Below, in pieces: positions 9,852 to 17,417 of a stretch of DNA of 20,976 nucleotides. This DNA is from an uncultured Pseudomonadota bacterium (GTDB lineage Bacteria; Pseudomonadota; Gammaproteobacteria; Burkholderiales; Burkholderiaceae): contig CAMLIZ010000077.1 of NCBI GenBank assembly GCA_946480245.1, positions 1 through 20,976 of the forward strand, written 5' to 3'. Position numbers and translations under genes: made by a program. Positions within the stretch are counted from its first letter, which is position 1. Every line of letters starts with the position of its first letter. The notes below the pieces were generated by a model. It made no database searches. It saw only the letters and a program-made list of their open reading frames with translations, and was not told the DNA's origin.

Positions 9852-9995
9852 GCGCAGCTCTCCTTGACGAACTCGACGGCGAGTTTCGGGCGATGGCGCG
9901 CCAGGTCGTTAGCCTGAAGCAGCGAAAAGCTTGCCTGATCGTCCGGGCGGGCGCTGGCGATGGCAAGCCGCGCGCAGGCCCGCTAGCATCGCGCG
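9852..9995. promoter_or_regulatory. Divergent promoter region between iorA-like operon and araC-type regulator
   Basis: This 144-bp gap separates two divergently transcribed genes, so promoters for both should lie here, with binding sites for the AraC-type protein. A possible -10 for the regulator (TAGCAT, 9984-9989) is visible, but it sits only 6 bp before the ATG at 9996 and would fit the ATG at 10038 better. I found no convincing direct or inverted repeat as an operator. Confidence 0.4.
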
Positions 9996-10943
9996 ATGCT
10001 GCAGCGAGCCCGCCTGCCCGACCCCGACGCCGACCGCATGGAAGACGCGCGCCAGGCGCTGGCCGAGGCCATCCTGCGCCGCGCCGCCGACGGCGAGATG
10101 CACCGCCCGAGCGCACTGCCGGCGCTGGCCATGGTGCGCAGCAGCGGCACCTCGGGCCCGGTGTGCGGCGTGTACGAGCCCGGCGTGGCGCTGATCGTGC
10201 AAGGCCGCAAGCGCGTGCTGCTGGGCCCCGACACGCTGGTGTACGGCGTGCACGACCTGCTGGTCGTCTCGCTCGACCTGCCGACGGTGGCACAGATCAT
10301 CGAGGCCAGCGCCGACAAGCCCTACCTCGCGCTGTTCCTGCGCGTGGACGAGCGCGAGATCGCGCGGCTGATGATCGACGGCGATGTGCCGCCGCCCCGT
10401 GCTCAGGCCGCCGAGCGCGCGATGGCCACCGGCCGCATCACGCTGCCGCTGCTGTGCGCCTTCCAGCGCCTGGTCGAGCTGCTGGACGAGCCCGAGGCCC
10501 TGCCGGCCCTGGCGCCGCTGGTGCAGCGCGAGATCCTGGTCCGGCTGCTGCTCAGCGACCAGGGCGACCGCCTGCGCCAGATCGGCGCCCCGGGCAGCCG
10601 CAGCCAGCGCATCGGCCGGGCCATCGAATGGTTGAAGGCGCATTTCGCCGCGCCACTGCGCGTGGACGAGCTGGCCGGGCATGTGCGCATGAGCCCGTCC
10701 ACCTTTCACCAGCACTTTCGCGCCCTGACGGCCATGAGCCCGCTGCAGTACCAGAAGTGGCTGCGCCTGACCGAAGCACGCCGGCTGATGCTGAGCGAGG
10801 GGCTGGATGCCTCGACCGCTGCGTTTCGCGTGGGTTACGAAAGCGCGTCGCAGTTCAGCCGCGAATACAGCCGCCAGTTCGGTGCGCCGCCGACGCGCGA
10901 CATCGCCGCGCTGCGGCAGGAGCCGGCGCGCGTGGCCGACTGA
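9996..10943 (+). CDS. AraC-family transcriptional regulator
   Basis: This 315-residue regulator has an N-terminal effector domain of the AraC_N type (about 40-190; GVYEPGVALIVQGRKRVLLG, LPTVAQIIEAS) and a C-terminal double helix-turn-helix (about 212-308; LRVDELAGHVRMSPSTFHQHFRA, then the second helix pair through VGYESASQFSREYSRQFG). The gene is divergent from the iorAB-type operon across 144 bp and is likely its activator, perhaps responding to the hydroxylase substrate. The start is uncertain: the ATG at 9996 has no clear Shine-Dalgarno, and the ATG at 10038 (MEDARQALAEAI) would give a more typical N-terminus. Confidence 0.93.
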   Translation: MLQRARLPDPDADRMEDARQALAEAILRRAADGEMHRPSALPALAMVRSSGTSGPVCGVYEPGVALIVQGRKRVLLGPDTLVYGVHDLLVVSLDLPTVAQIIEASADKPYLALFLRVDEREIARLMIDGDVPPPRAQAAERAMATGRITLPLLCAFQRLVELLDEPEALPALAPLVQREILVRLLLSDQGDRLRQIGAPGSRSQRIGRAIEWLKAHFAAPLRVDELAGHVRMSPSTFHQHFRALTAMSPLQYQKWLRLTEARRLMLSEGLDASTAAFRVGYESASQFSREYSRQFGAPPTRDIAALRQEPARVAD

Positions 10944-10970
10944 AGGCGAGAACGCGCGGCGGGATGCCGG

Positions 10971-11011
10971 TTGCGCTGGCGCAAGCCGGCCAACGCCGCG
11001 CCGCCTAGAGT
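10971..11011 (+). promoter_or_regulatory. Palindrome TTGCGC-N2-GCGCAA plus -10 box, site A
   Basis: A perfect 14-bp palindrome (TTGCGCTGGCGCAA, 10971-10984) is centred at 10977.5. A -10-like hexamer TAGAGT starts at 11006, 28.5 nt from that centre, and no good -35 box is visible. This is class II activator geometry (site centred near -41.5), with a start of transcription near 11018. It implies that the downstream exported protein starts at the GTG at 11069, because the ATG at 11015 would lie upstream of the transcript start. Confidence 0.7.
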
Positions 11012-11068
11012 GAGATGGGGGGCCGCGGTGACGCTGCGCCTTCCATCTTCGCCCGAAGAGTGCCCATC

Positions 11069-11950
11069 GTGAGGTCCGTGCCAAGCCCGAGCCGCCGGCT
11101 GCGCCGTGCGGGGATGATCGTGTCTGCGGCACTCGCCTGCTTGACGTGCGGCGTGCATGCGCAGGCTGAAGGCCCCGCCCGGCTTCGTGCGCTCGAGACC
11201 GTGCTCGCGCAGCCGCTGCGCGACTCGCCGTTTCACGCCCCCTTGCTGCTCGTGTCCACCGAGAGCGATGGCGTCGCCCGCGGCGAGGTGCACGCCGTGC
11301 TGCCGCATCCTTTCAGCGTGGTGCGGGCCGCGCTGCATACGCCCGCGCAGTGGTGCGAGGTGCTGGTGCTGCACCTGAACGTCAAACGCTGTGCGCCGGC
11401 GTCCGACTCGCTGACGCTCTTCCTGGGAACCAAGCATCATCAGCCGATCGATCGGGCGCATGAGCTGGTGCTCGGCTTCTCCCGGCCCGACGACCGCACC
11501 GACTTCATGCTTGTGCAACTGCAGGCCGAAAAGGGCCCGCTCGGCACGCGCGACTATCGCTTCCTGTTCGAGGCTGCGCCCAACGGTGGCGGCCAGACCT
11601 TCGTGCACTTCGAGTACCAGGTGGGCTACGGCGCGCTGGCGCGGTTGGTGATGCAGGGCTACCTGCTCACCGTGGGCCGCGACAAGCTCGGCTTCAGCCT
11701 GGTGCCTGCCCCCGACGGCGGGGCGCCACAGCCGGTGGGCGGCACGCGCGGCGCCGTCGAGCGCAACACCTTGCGCTACCAACTCGCGATCGTGGCCTAC
11801 CTGGACAGCCTCGACGCACCCGAGCCGGGCCGCCTGGAGCGGCGACTGGGCGCCTGGTTCGACGGCACCGAGCGCTATGCGCCGCAGCTGCACGAGATCA
11901 GCCGCGATGAATACCTGGAGATGAAGCGGGTGGAGGCAGCACCCGACTGA
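11069..11950 (+). CDS. Exported START/SRPBCC-like protein of unknown function
   Basis: I do not recognise a named family with certainty. The 293-residue product starts with a clear signal peptide (RRLRRAG, then a hydrophobic stretch, cleavage near CGVHAQA). The following segment (GEVHAVLPHPFSVVRAALHT, then PAQWCEVLVLHLNVKRC) resembles the start of START/SRPBCC-type lipid-binding folds. The rest is soluble, with a mixed strand/helix appearance. The GTG at 11069 is preferred over an in-frame ATG at 11015: it has a GAAGA(G) ribosome site about 8 nt upstream, yields a proper signal peptide and lies after the predicted transcript start. It is the first gene under the shared palindrome and converges on the response regulator with a 27-bp gap. 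A role in envelope or lipid handling under stress is only a guess. Confidence 0.8.
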   Translation: MRSVPSPSRRLRRAGMIVSAALACLTCGVHAQAEGPARLRALETVLAQPLRDSPFHAPLLLVSTESDGVARGEVHAVLPHPFSVVRAALHTPAQWCEVLVLHLNVKRCAPASDSLTLFLGTKHHQPIDRAHELVLGFSRPDDRTDFMLVQLQAEKGPLGTRDYRFLFEAAPNGGGQTFVHFEYQVGYGALARLVMQGYLLTVGRDKLGFSLVPAPDGGAPQPVGGTRGAVERNTLRYQLAIVAYLDSLDAPEPGRLERRLGAWFDGTERYAPQLHEISRDEYLEMKRVEAAPD

Positions 11951-11977
11951 GGCGGGACTGCGCGTCGTCGCCATCCC

Positions 11978-12616
11978 TCAGGGGTTCACCAAGCCCTCGC
12001 GAATGGCGTAGCGGGTGAGGTCGGCCACGGAGTGCAGGTCGAGCTTGCGCATGATGTTGCGGCGGTGCGCCTCCACCGTAGCCGACGAGATGTGCAACCG
12101 CTCGGCGATGGTGTTGGTGCGCTGCCCTTGCGCGATCAGCCGCAATACTTCGCGCTCGCGACGACCCAGCATCGGCCCGGCAACATCGCCTTCGACCTGC
12201 ATGCTGGCGGCGAGTGCGCTCGCCACCTCCGGACAGAAGTAGCCATGACCCGCCGCCACGCAGCGGATGGCGCGCACCAGTTCGGTCCCGGCGGCCGACT
12301 TGGTGACATAGGCCGATGCGCCGGCTCGCAGCATCTCGTTCACGAAGCGTTGGTCGCTGTAGGCCGACAGGGCCACGATGCGCGCGCGCGAACCGTCGGC
12401 CTTGAGCCGGCGGGCCAGATCGATGCCGTTCAGGTCGGGCAAGCCGATGTCGAGCACGATCACGTCGGGCGCCAACCGAGCGGCCATGGCCAGCGCCCCG
12501 GCTGCGTCGCCCGCCTCGCCCACCACCTCGATGCCCGCCTCGCGCGCCAGGGCGTCGCGCAGCGCCTCACGCACCAGCCGGTGGTCTTCGACAAGCAGCA
12601 AGCGCGTGGCATTCAT
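11978..12616 (-). CDS. NarL/FixJ-family response regulator
   Basis: This 212-residue two-component regulator has a receiver domain (about 5-120) with acidic pocket ED at 10-11, phospho-acceptor Asp56 in DVIVLDIGLPD, Ser84 in the LSAYSD segment and conserved Lys106 (YVTKSA). A LuxR-type helix-turn-helix follows (about 146-208; RREREVLRLIAQGQRTNTIA, then SSATVEAHRRNIMRKL). The ATG at 12616 is chosen because GGAGG precedes it; the frame extends upstream to 12694 without a better start. It is divergent from a kinase-like gene that lacks catalytic boxes, so its real sensor kinase is probably elsewhere. It sits inside the palindrome-marked stress gene set and is one candidate regulator of it. Confidence 0.95.
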   Translation of the reverse strand: MNATRLLLVEDHRLVREALRDALAREAGIEVVGEAGDAAGALAMAARLAPDVIVLDIGLPDLNGIDLARRLKADGSRARIVALSAYSDQRFVNEMLRAGASAYVTKSAAGTELVRAIRCVAAGHGYFCPEVASALAASMQVEGDVAGPMLGRREREVLRLIAQGQRTNTIAERLHISSATVEAHRRNIMRKLDLHSVADLTRYAIREGLVNP

Positions 12617-12693
12617 CGCGGCCCTCCATAAGCCGAACGGTCGTTGCCACCCGGCATGGGCAGCCACGCGATGGTCGCGGTTGCCCTGGCCCA

Positions 12694-12734
12694 ACTATAG
12701 GCAGCGGCCCCCAACTTGGGATGACCTCGCACAA
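12694..12734 (-). promoter_or_regulatory. Possible promoter of the response regulator with degenerate palindrome
   Basis: On the minus strand a good -10 hexamer TATAGT (12699 to 12694) is preceded by TTGTGCGAGGTCAT (12734 to 12721). That sequence matches TTGCGC-N2-GCGCAA at 8 of 12 defined positions. Its centre (12727.5) lies 28.5 nt before the hexamer, the same spacing as at the perfect sites. No -35 box fits. This would place the response regulator in the same regulon. The match is imperfect, so this is tentative. Confidence 0.4.
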
Positions 12735-12746
12735 GCCGAGCGCCGG

Positions 12747-12815
12747 CTACCTGGTTTCCGGTAGTGCGATGCCCAGGGAGCCGGGATATCCCGCAGCCGG
12801 GCGGCCGCATAGAGT
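12747..12815 (+). promoter_or_regulatory. Promoter region of kinase-like gene with two inverted repeats
   Basis: Upstream of the kinase-like gene are an inverted repeat CTACC-N8-GGTAG (12747-12764), a perfect 12-bp palindrome CGGGATATCCCG (12782-12793) and a -10-like TAGAGT (12810-12815). That hexamer is identical to the one at site A, but no TTGCGC palindrome lies at the matching distance (4 of 12 positions). The CGGGATATCCCG centre would fall near -35, so it could be an operator of a different factor, including the divergent response regulator. Function is inferred only. Confidence 0.4.
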
Positions 12816-12846
12816 GGGCCGTCGGGGATCACTTGGAAGGTGCCGC

Positions 12847-13413
12847 TTGAAAGCAGTCGGTCGCGATCTGGTCGAGCTGCCCGCCTCACGCGAGGCATGG
12901 ATGCCCGAGGCCATGCTCGCCTGCCTGCTGGACGACCTGGCACGCCGGATTCGGCCGGTGCTGGACCCGAAGATCGAGTTGCGCCTGGACGTGGCCGACA
13001 CCTGCCCGCAAGGCACGGGCGTCGATGCCGGACAGCTCGAGGCCGTGATGCTGGAGATGGTGCGTCGTGTCTATGCCGTCATGCCGGCCGAGGGTGTGCT
13101 GGAGCTGCGCGCGCGCAGAGGCAGCGCCCCCCCGCGCGAGGCGCTGGTGGCCGCCGGTGCGCAGGCGAGCCACTGGCTGGTGCTCGCCGTCGGCAGCCCC
13201 GAGGCCGGGATGCCGGACATTCCATTAAAAGCCGACCCGCGGCGAACGGATCTGGCGCAGTTCGCGCGCCGCTGCAACGCGGCGCTCTCGCTGCTGCCCC
13301 TGCCGCGTCGTGGAATCCAGCTGGTGCTTCATCTGCCTTGCGCGCCGCGGCCGCACGAGCACGGCTTCGCCCCGGCCGGCGCGCACTTGCGCTCGTCATC
13401 GGCAGTGGGCTGA
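12847..13413 (+). CDS. Degenerate histidine-kinase ATPase-like protein
   Basis: This 188-residue soluble protein has the outline of a histidine-kinase ATPase domain: VDAGQLEAVMLEMVRRVYAVMP aligns with the usual N-box region, and LVLAVGSPEAGMPD with the D-x-G-x-G box. The N-box Asn is Arg, the DxGxG Asp and a Gly are lost, and there is no phospho-acceptor His (H-box) region, so kinase activity is unlikely. A TTG start at 12847 is preferred because GGAAGG (12835-12840) lies 6 nt upstream and it follows the predicted promoter. An in-frame ATG at 12721 lacks these features, and the ATG at 12901 would cut into the fold. It may act as a partner or sequestering protein for the divergent response regulator. 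Confidence 0.7.
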   Translation: MKAVGRDLVELPASREAWMPEAMLACLLDDLARRIRPVLDPKIELRLDVADTCPQGTGVDAGQLEAVMLEMVRRVYAVMPAEGVLELRARRGSAPPREALVAAGAQASHWLVLAVGSPEAGMPDIPLKADPRRTDLAQFARRCNAALSLLPLPRRGIQLVLHLPCAPRPHEHGFAPAGAHLRSSSAVG

Positions 13414-13464
13414 CGGCGGTCGCGCCGCGGCGAATCCCTTCGATCGGCACGTCCGGGCCTGCGC

Positions 13465-13505
13465 TTGCGCTTGCGCAAGCCCTCCCCCGCCCGTCGATCT
13501 AGATT
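13465..13505 (+). promoter_or_regulatory. Palindrome TTGCGC-N2-GCGCAA plus -10 box, site B (groEL)
   Basis: The perfect palindrome TTGCGCTTGCGCAA (13465-13478) extends to GCTTGCGC-TT-GCGCAAGC at 13463-13480. It is centred at 13471.5, and the -10-like TAGATT begins at 13500, exactly 28.5 nt from the centre. Transcription should start near 13512, giving a leader of about 44 nt before groEL. No CIRCE element or sigma-32-like promoter was noticed, so this GroEL appears not to be under ordinary heat-shock control. Confidence 0.75.
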
Positions 13506-13552
13506 CGATCGACTCGCTTTCAGCGCCCGGCAACACACCAAAGATCGACTGA

Positions 13553-15187
<1,635 letters not shown>

Positions 15188-15232
15188 CCCTGTCCGCTGG
15201 GGCCTCCCCCGCACCCCGTCCTGCCGCCACGC

Positions 15233-15535
15233 TCATGTGGAGCCTTCGGGCTCGTCCTCGTCGCGGCGGTCCACCTGGTCGTCGATGTCCAGCCCTTGCT
15301 CGGCGGCTTCGGTCATTTCCGCCTGTTCGATGGCGCCTTCGAGCGCGGGCTCGGCATCGTCCATGTCCACCAGCGCGTCCTCCAGGCTCTCGTACGGGCC
15401 GAACTCCTGGCGGCCCTCCACGTCGACCCAGTGGTAGCCGTCTGGCCGCTGGTGGATGCGCAGCAGGCGCTCGTCCTGCGTGTCGTCGGCCGGCGGCACT
15501 GCCGCCGGCGTGTGCAATCGCTTGTAGGGCTGCAT
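15233..15535 (-). CDS. Small acidic hypothetical protein
   Basis: This 100-residue protein is not recognised as a named family. The N-terminal half holds a compact segment (ERLLRIHQRPDGYHWVDVEG, then QEFGPYESLEDALVDMDD), which looks like a small sheet/helix unit. The C-terminal third is very acidic (EAAEQGLDIDDQVDRRDEDE) and probably disordered. The ATG at 15535 is chosen over the in-frame GTG at 15574 because the -10 hexamer at 15583-15578 places the transcript start near 15571, leaving the GTG off the message. The Shine-Dalgarno is poor. The gene shares one palindrome with the divergent phasin-like gene, so it belongs to the same predicted regulon. Confidence 0.72.
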   Translation of the reverse strand: MQPYKRLHTPAAVPPADDTQDERLLRIHQRPDGYHWVDVEGRQEFGPYESLEDALVDMDDAEPALEGAIEQAEMTEAAEQGLDIDDQVDRRDEDEPEGST

Positions 15536-15577
15536 GGTGGTTCGGCGCGAGGCCGCTCGTGCGAAGGGATCCACACC

Positions 15578-15646
15578 ACTCTAGGCAGCCGCTGCTGCCA
15601 CCGGCTTGCGCCCGCGCAAGCGGCGCTGCCGTGCCCTGCCCAGAAT
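15578..15646. promoter_or_regulatory. Bidirectional palindrome TTGCGC-N2-GCGCAA with divergent -10 boxes, site D
   Basis: The perfect palindrome TTGCGCCCGCGCAA (15606-15619) is centred at 15612.5. On the plus strand CAGAAT (15641-15646) begins 28.5 nt away. On the minus strand TAGAGT (15583 to 15578) begins 29.5 nt away. One site can therefore serve two class II-like promoters, with starts near 15653 (phasin-like gene) and 15571 (acidic protein gene). Confidence 0.7.
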
Positions 15647-15667
15647 GGAAGCTCACAGGAGCCCCTC

Positions 15668-16147
15668 ATGAACAAGCCCGAGAACCCGAAAGCCGCCCCA
15701 TCGGTGCCCGGCCCGGCGGCAAGCCTGTGGCGAGGCCCGACGGAGCTGATGCTCCAGCAGAGCCAGGCCTGGCTGCGGCTGATGGAAGACGCGTATCGCG
15801 CACAGATCAATGCGACGCACCTGGCCGTCAACCGGGTGGACGAGATGCGCAAACGCCTGCAGCAACCCGGCACCGGCGACGCGGCCTCGGGCCTGCCGCT
15901 CGAATTGCTGCAGTTCCAGGGCGCCTGCTCATTGCGCCTGGCACAGGAACTCACCGAGATCGGGGTGCGCGGCGCAGCGGAATTCGGCGGCTTGATGGCA
16001 GACGCCGGGGTGCATGCGATGCCTGCCCTGCCGACGACCTTCGATCCCTCGCTGCCGCTCAGCCTGTTCCATACCGGCGTGCGCCCGATGGACGATCTCT
16101 TCGGCGCCGCGCTGAACCGGCTCCTCATGCCGAACACCGCGGCCTGA
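15668..16147 (+). CDS. Phasin-like protein
   Basis: This 159-residue, largely helical protein has the look of phasin-family polyhydroxyalkanoate granule-surface proteins: amphipathic helices (ELMLQQSQAWLRLMEDAYRA, LPLELLQFQGACSLRLAQEL), no signal peptide, and the Gln- and Leu-rich style of the family. The ATG has AGGAG 6 nt upstream (15657-15661). It lies directly downstream of the bidirectional palindrome with a leader of about 15 nt. Assignment is by overall character and context rather than a diagnostic motif. A generic stress-associated helical protein is the alternative. Confidence 0.75.
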   Translation: MNKPENPKAAPSVPGPAASLWRGPTELMLQQSQAWLRLMEDAYRAQINATHLAVNRVDEMRKRLQQPGTGDAASGLPLELLQFQGACSLRLAQELTEIGVRGAAEFGGLMADAGVHAMPALPTTFDPSLPLSLFHTGVRPMDDLFGAALNRLLMPNTAA

Positions 16148-16173
16148 CGGCGCGTGAAGGCGAGCGGCCGCGG

Positions 16174-16214
16174 CTGATGCATCGCAAGGCAGCGCTGCTG
16201 CCAGTGCCTATGCT
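16174..16214 (+). promoter_or_regulatory. Degenerate palindrome plus -10 box, site E
   Basis: CTGATGCATCGCAA (16174-16187) keeps the right half-site CGCAA, while its left half CTGAT is one base from the FNR half-site TTGAT. Its centre (16180.5) lies exactly 28.5 nt before a good -10 hexamer TATGCT (16209-16214), giving a predicted start near 16221 for the second phasin-like gene. It matches the perfect palindrome at 7 of 12 positions. The shared spacing is the main argument. Confidence 0.45.
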
Positions 16215-16269
16215 GATTTCCCGCCGTGCCTTCGCCGGCACCCTCCAACCCAGCCCCAATGAGGTACCC

Positions 16270-16722
16270 ATGACCACGCACACGATCACAGCGGCACGCA
16301 AGGGCCGCGCCCCCGCCAAGCCAGCAGTGCCGCAGGACGCCCGGGCCGAAATGGCCGAGGTGATGAAGAAGCTGCACACGATCGAGGTGCAACTCGCCGG
16401 GTTGCTGGAGAGCTCGGTGTGCGACACGCTGCATGCCACGGGCGACGTGGCCAAGGACATCAACGGCATCGTGCGCAGCCTGGTGAGCAGCGCTTTCGAA
16501 GCGACGCGCGGTGTATCGCAGAACCTGCTGGACGCAGGCCTGCGCAGCGCACAGACCGGGCGCGAATCGGCGCACGACGCCGCCGCGATCGTGCAGGACT
16601 TCGGCCGACTGGCCACAGAGGCAACACGCCAGGTGATGCGCGGCGCCGCCGAAGGCCTGGCTGAAATTCGCTCGTCCGGCGCGCTTGCGCATGCGCAAGG
16701 CAGGCCGACGCATCGCGCGTAG
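16270..16722 (+). CDS. Second phasin-like helical protein
   Basis: This 150-residue protein has a basic, Ala/Pro-rich N-terminus (AARKGRAPAKPAVPQ) and then long amphipathic helices (AEMAEVMKKLHTIEVQLAGL, and the segment from TGDVAKDINGIVRSLVSSAF to MRGAAEGLAEIRSS). The style is that of phasins or other granule-associated proteins, without a signature motif. The ATG is preceded by TGAGGT about 5 nt upstream (16260-16265). The last 40 bp of the gene contain the palindrome and -10 box of the next gene, hsp20, so the coding sequence also carries a regulatory site. It is distinct from the phasin-like protein just upstream and not an obvious recent duplicate. Confidence 0.72.
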   Translation: MTTHTITAARKGRAPAKPAVPQDARAEMAEVMKKLHTIEVQLAGLLESSVCDTLHATGDVAKDINGIVRSLVSSAFEATRGVSQNLLDAGLRSAQTGRESAHDAAAIVQDFGRLATEATRQVMRGAAEGLAEIRSSGALAHAQGRPTHRA

Positions 16723-16725
16723 ATT
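16685..16725 (+). promoter_or_regulatory. Palindrome TTGCGC-N2-GCGCAA plus -10 box, site C (hsp20)
   Basis: The perfect palindrome TTGCGCATGCGCAA (16685-16698), centred at 16691.5, is followed by -10-like TAGATT at 16720-16725. The spacing is again 28.5 nt. The palindrome lies wholly inside the end of the preceding phasin-like gene, and the hexamer straddles its stop codon. Transcription should start near 16732, leaving about 50 nt of leader before hsp20. Confidence 0.72.
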
Positions 16726-16781
16726 GATCTCGGGTGGTCCGATCCGGCCGCCGTTTTCATCCGCTTGCTATAGGAGCCGCC

Positions 16782-17228
16782 ATGAGTGCATTGACCCGTT
16801 TCGACGAAGCCCGCAACGACCTGATGCTTTCCCCGTTCGACGACCTGTTCCGCCGCTTTCTGCGCAACACGAGCTGGCCCGCAGAGCGCATGCCGCAGGA
16901 CATGAAGCTGGACATCAGCGAGAACGACAAGGAATACGTCATCAAGGCCGAGATCCCGGGCGCCAAGAAGGACGAGATCCAGGTGAAGGTCGACCGCCAG
17001 TTCGTCTCGATCTCGGCGGACGTCAAAGAGGAAAAGAAGGAAACGCAGAAGCAGGACGGCGAACGCATCCTGTTGCAGGAGATGCGCTACGGCCATGTCG
17101 AGCGCGCGTTCACGCTGCCGGGCGAAGTGGACGGCAAGGATTGCGTCGCCAAGTACGACAACGGCGTGCTGACCCTCACGCTGCCGAAGCGCGGGCCTTC
17201 CACCAGCAAGACGATCGCGGTGCAGTAA
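16782..17228 (+). CDS. Hsp20/alpha-crystallin small heat-shock protein
   Basis: This 148-residue ATP-independent holdase should bind unfolding proteins and keep them soluble. The alpha-crystallin domain spans about 40-135 (KLDISENDKEYVIKAEIPG, then VSISADVKEEKKE, ERAFTLPGEVD, and the hallmark YDNGVLTLTLPK). The C-terminal tail KTIAVQ carries an I-x-V oligomerisation motif. The N-terminal arm LSPFDDLFRRF is typical of the class. The ATG is preceded by AGGAG (16772-16776). The gene is monocistronic between site C and the hairpin at 17255-17282. With GroEL and the phasin-like proteins it forms the chaperone/storage part of the predicted regulon. Confidence 0.96.
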   Translation: MSALTRFDEARNDLMLSPFDDLFRRFLRNTSWPAERMPQDMKLDISENDKEYVIKAEIPGAKKDEIQVKVDRQFVSISADVKEEKKETQKQDGERILLQEMRYGHVERAFTLPGEVDGKDCVAKYDNGVLTLTLPKRGPSTSKTIAVQ

Positions 17229-17254
17229 GGCAAGGCACCCAGCCTGCGAAGATG

Positions 17255-17282
17255 CGAGCCTCGCCCACGGCGGCGAGGCTCG
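17255..17282 (+). terminator. Hairpin terminator after hsp20
   Basis: A perfect 11-bp stem (CGAGCCTCGCC at 17255-17265, GGCGAGGCTCG at 17272-17282) with a 6-nt loop lies 26 bp after the hsp20 stop. The following bases are only weakly T-rich, so intrinsic termination is likely but the U-tract is poor. Confidence 0.6.
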
Positions 17283-17310
17283 AATGGGTTGGAAATCGGT
17301 CCATCCGGGT

Positions 17311-17348
17311 TTGCACTTGAGGAATTAGTGCAACGCTCGAACTAACAT
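17311..17348 (+). promoter_or_regulatory. Inverted repeat TTGCACT-N9-AGTGCAA and -10-like box before esterase gene
   Basis: The perfect 7-bp inverted repeat TTGCACT/AGTGCAA spans 17311-17333 (centre 17322), and a -10-like TAACAT lies at 17343-17348. The repeat covers the -35 area, which suits a dimeric repressor or an activator of the esterase gene. It differs in spacing and sequence from the TTGCGC palindromes upstream, so a different regulator is expected. Confidence 0.5.
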
Positions 17349-17417
17349 GCTCCCCGGATGACTGCCGGGTGGTCCCAGCGCAGCGCGCCCGACAACGCGC
17401 CCTGCACTTGGAGTCCC

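Noticed and set aside
9949..9989. Possible further palindrome copy (GGGCGCTGGCGATG) 28.5 nt before TAGCAT upstream of the AraC-type gene
   Set aside because: Only the GC-rich core matches (7 of 12) and both outer TT/AA pairs are absent. A core match of this kind is expected by chance at this base composition.
11015..11068. ATG at 11015 as start of the START-like gene
   Set aside because: It lies upstream of the transcript start predicted from site A, and the GTG at 11069 gives a cleaner signal peptide with a nearby ribosome site. Transcript mapping would settle it.
15536..15574. GTG at 15574 as start of the acidic protein
   Set aside because: The predicted transcript begins near 15571, after this codon, and the added residues look like translated leader.
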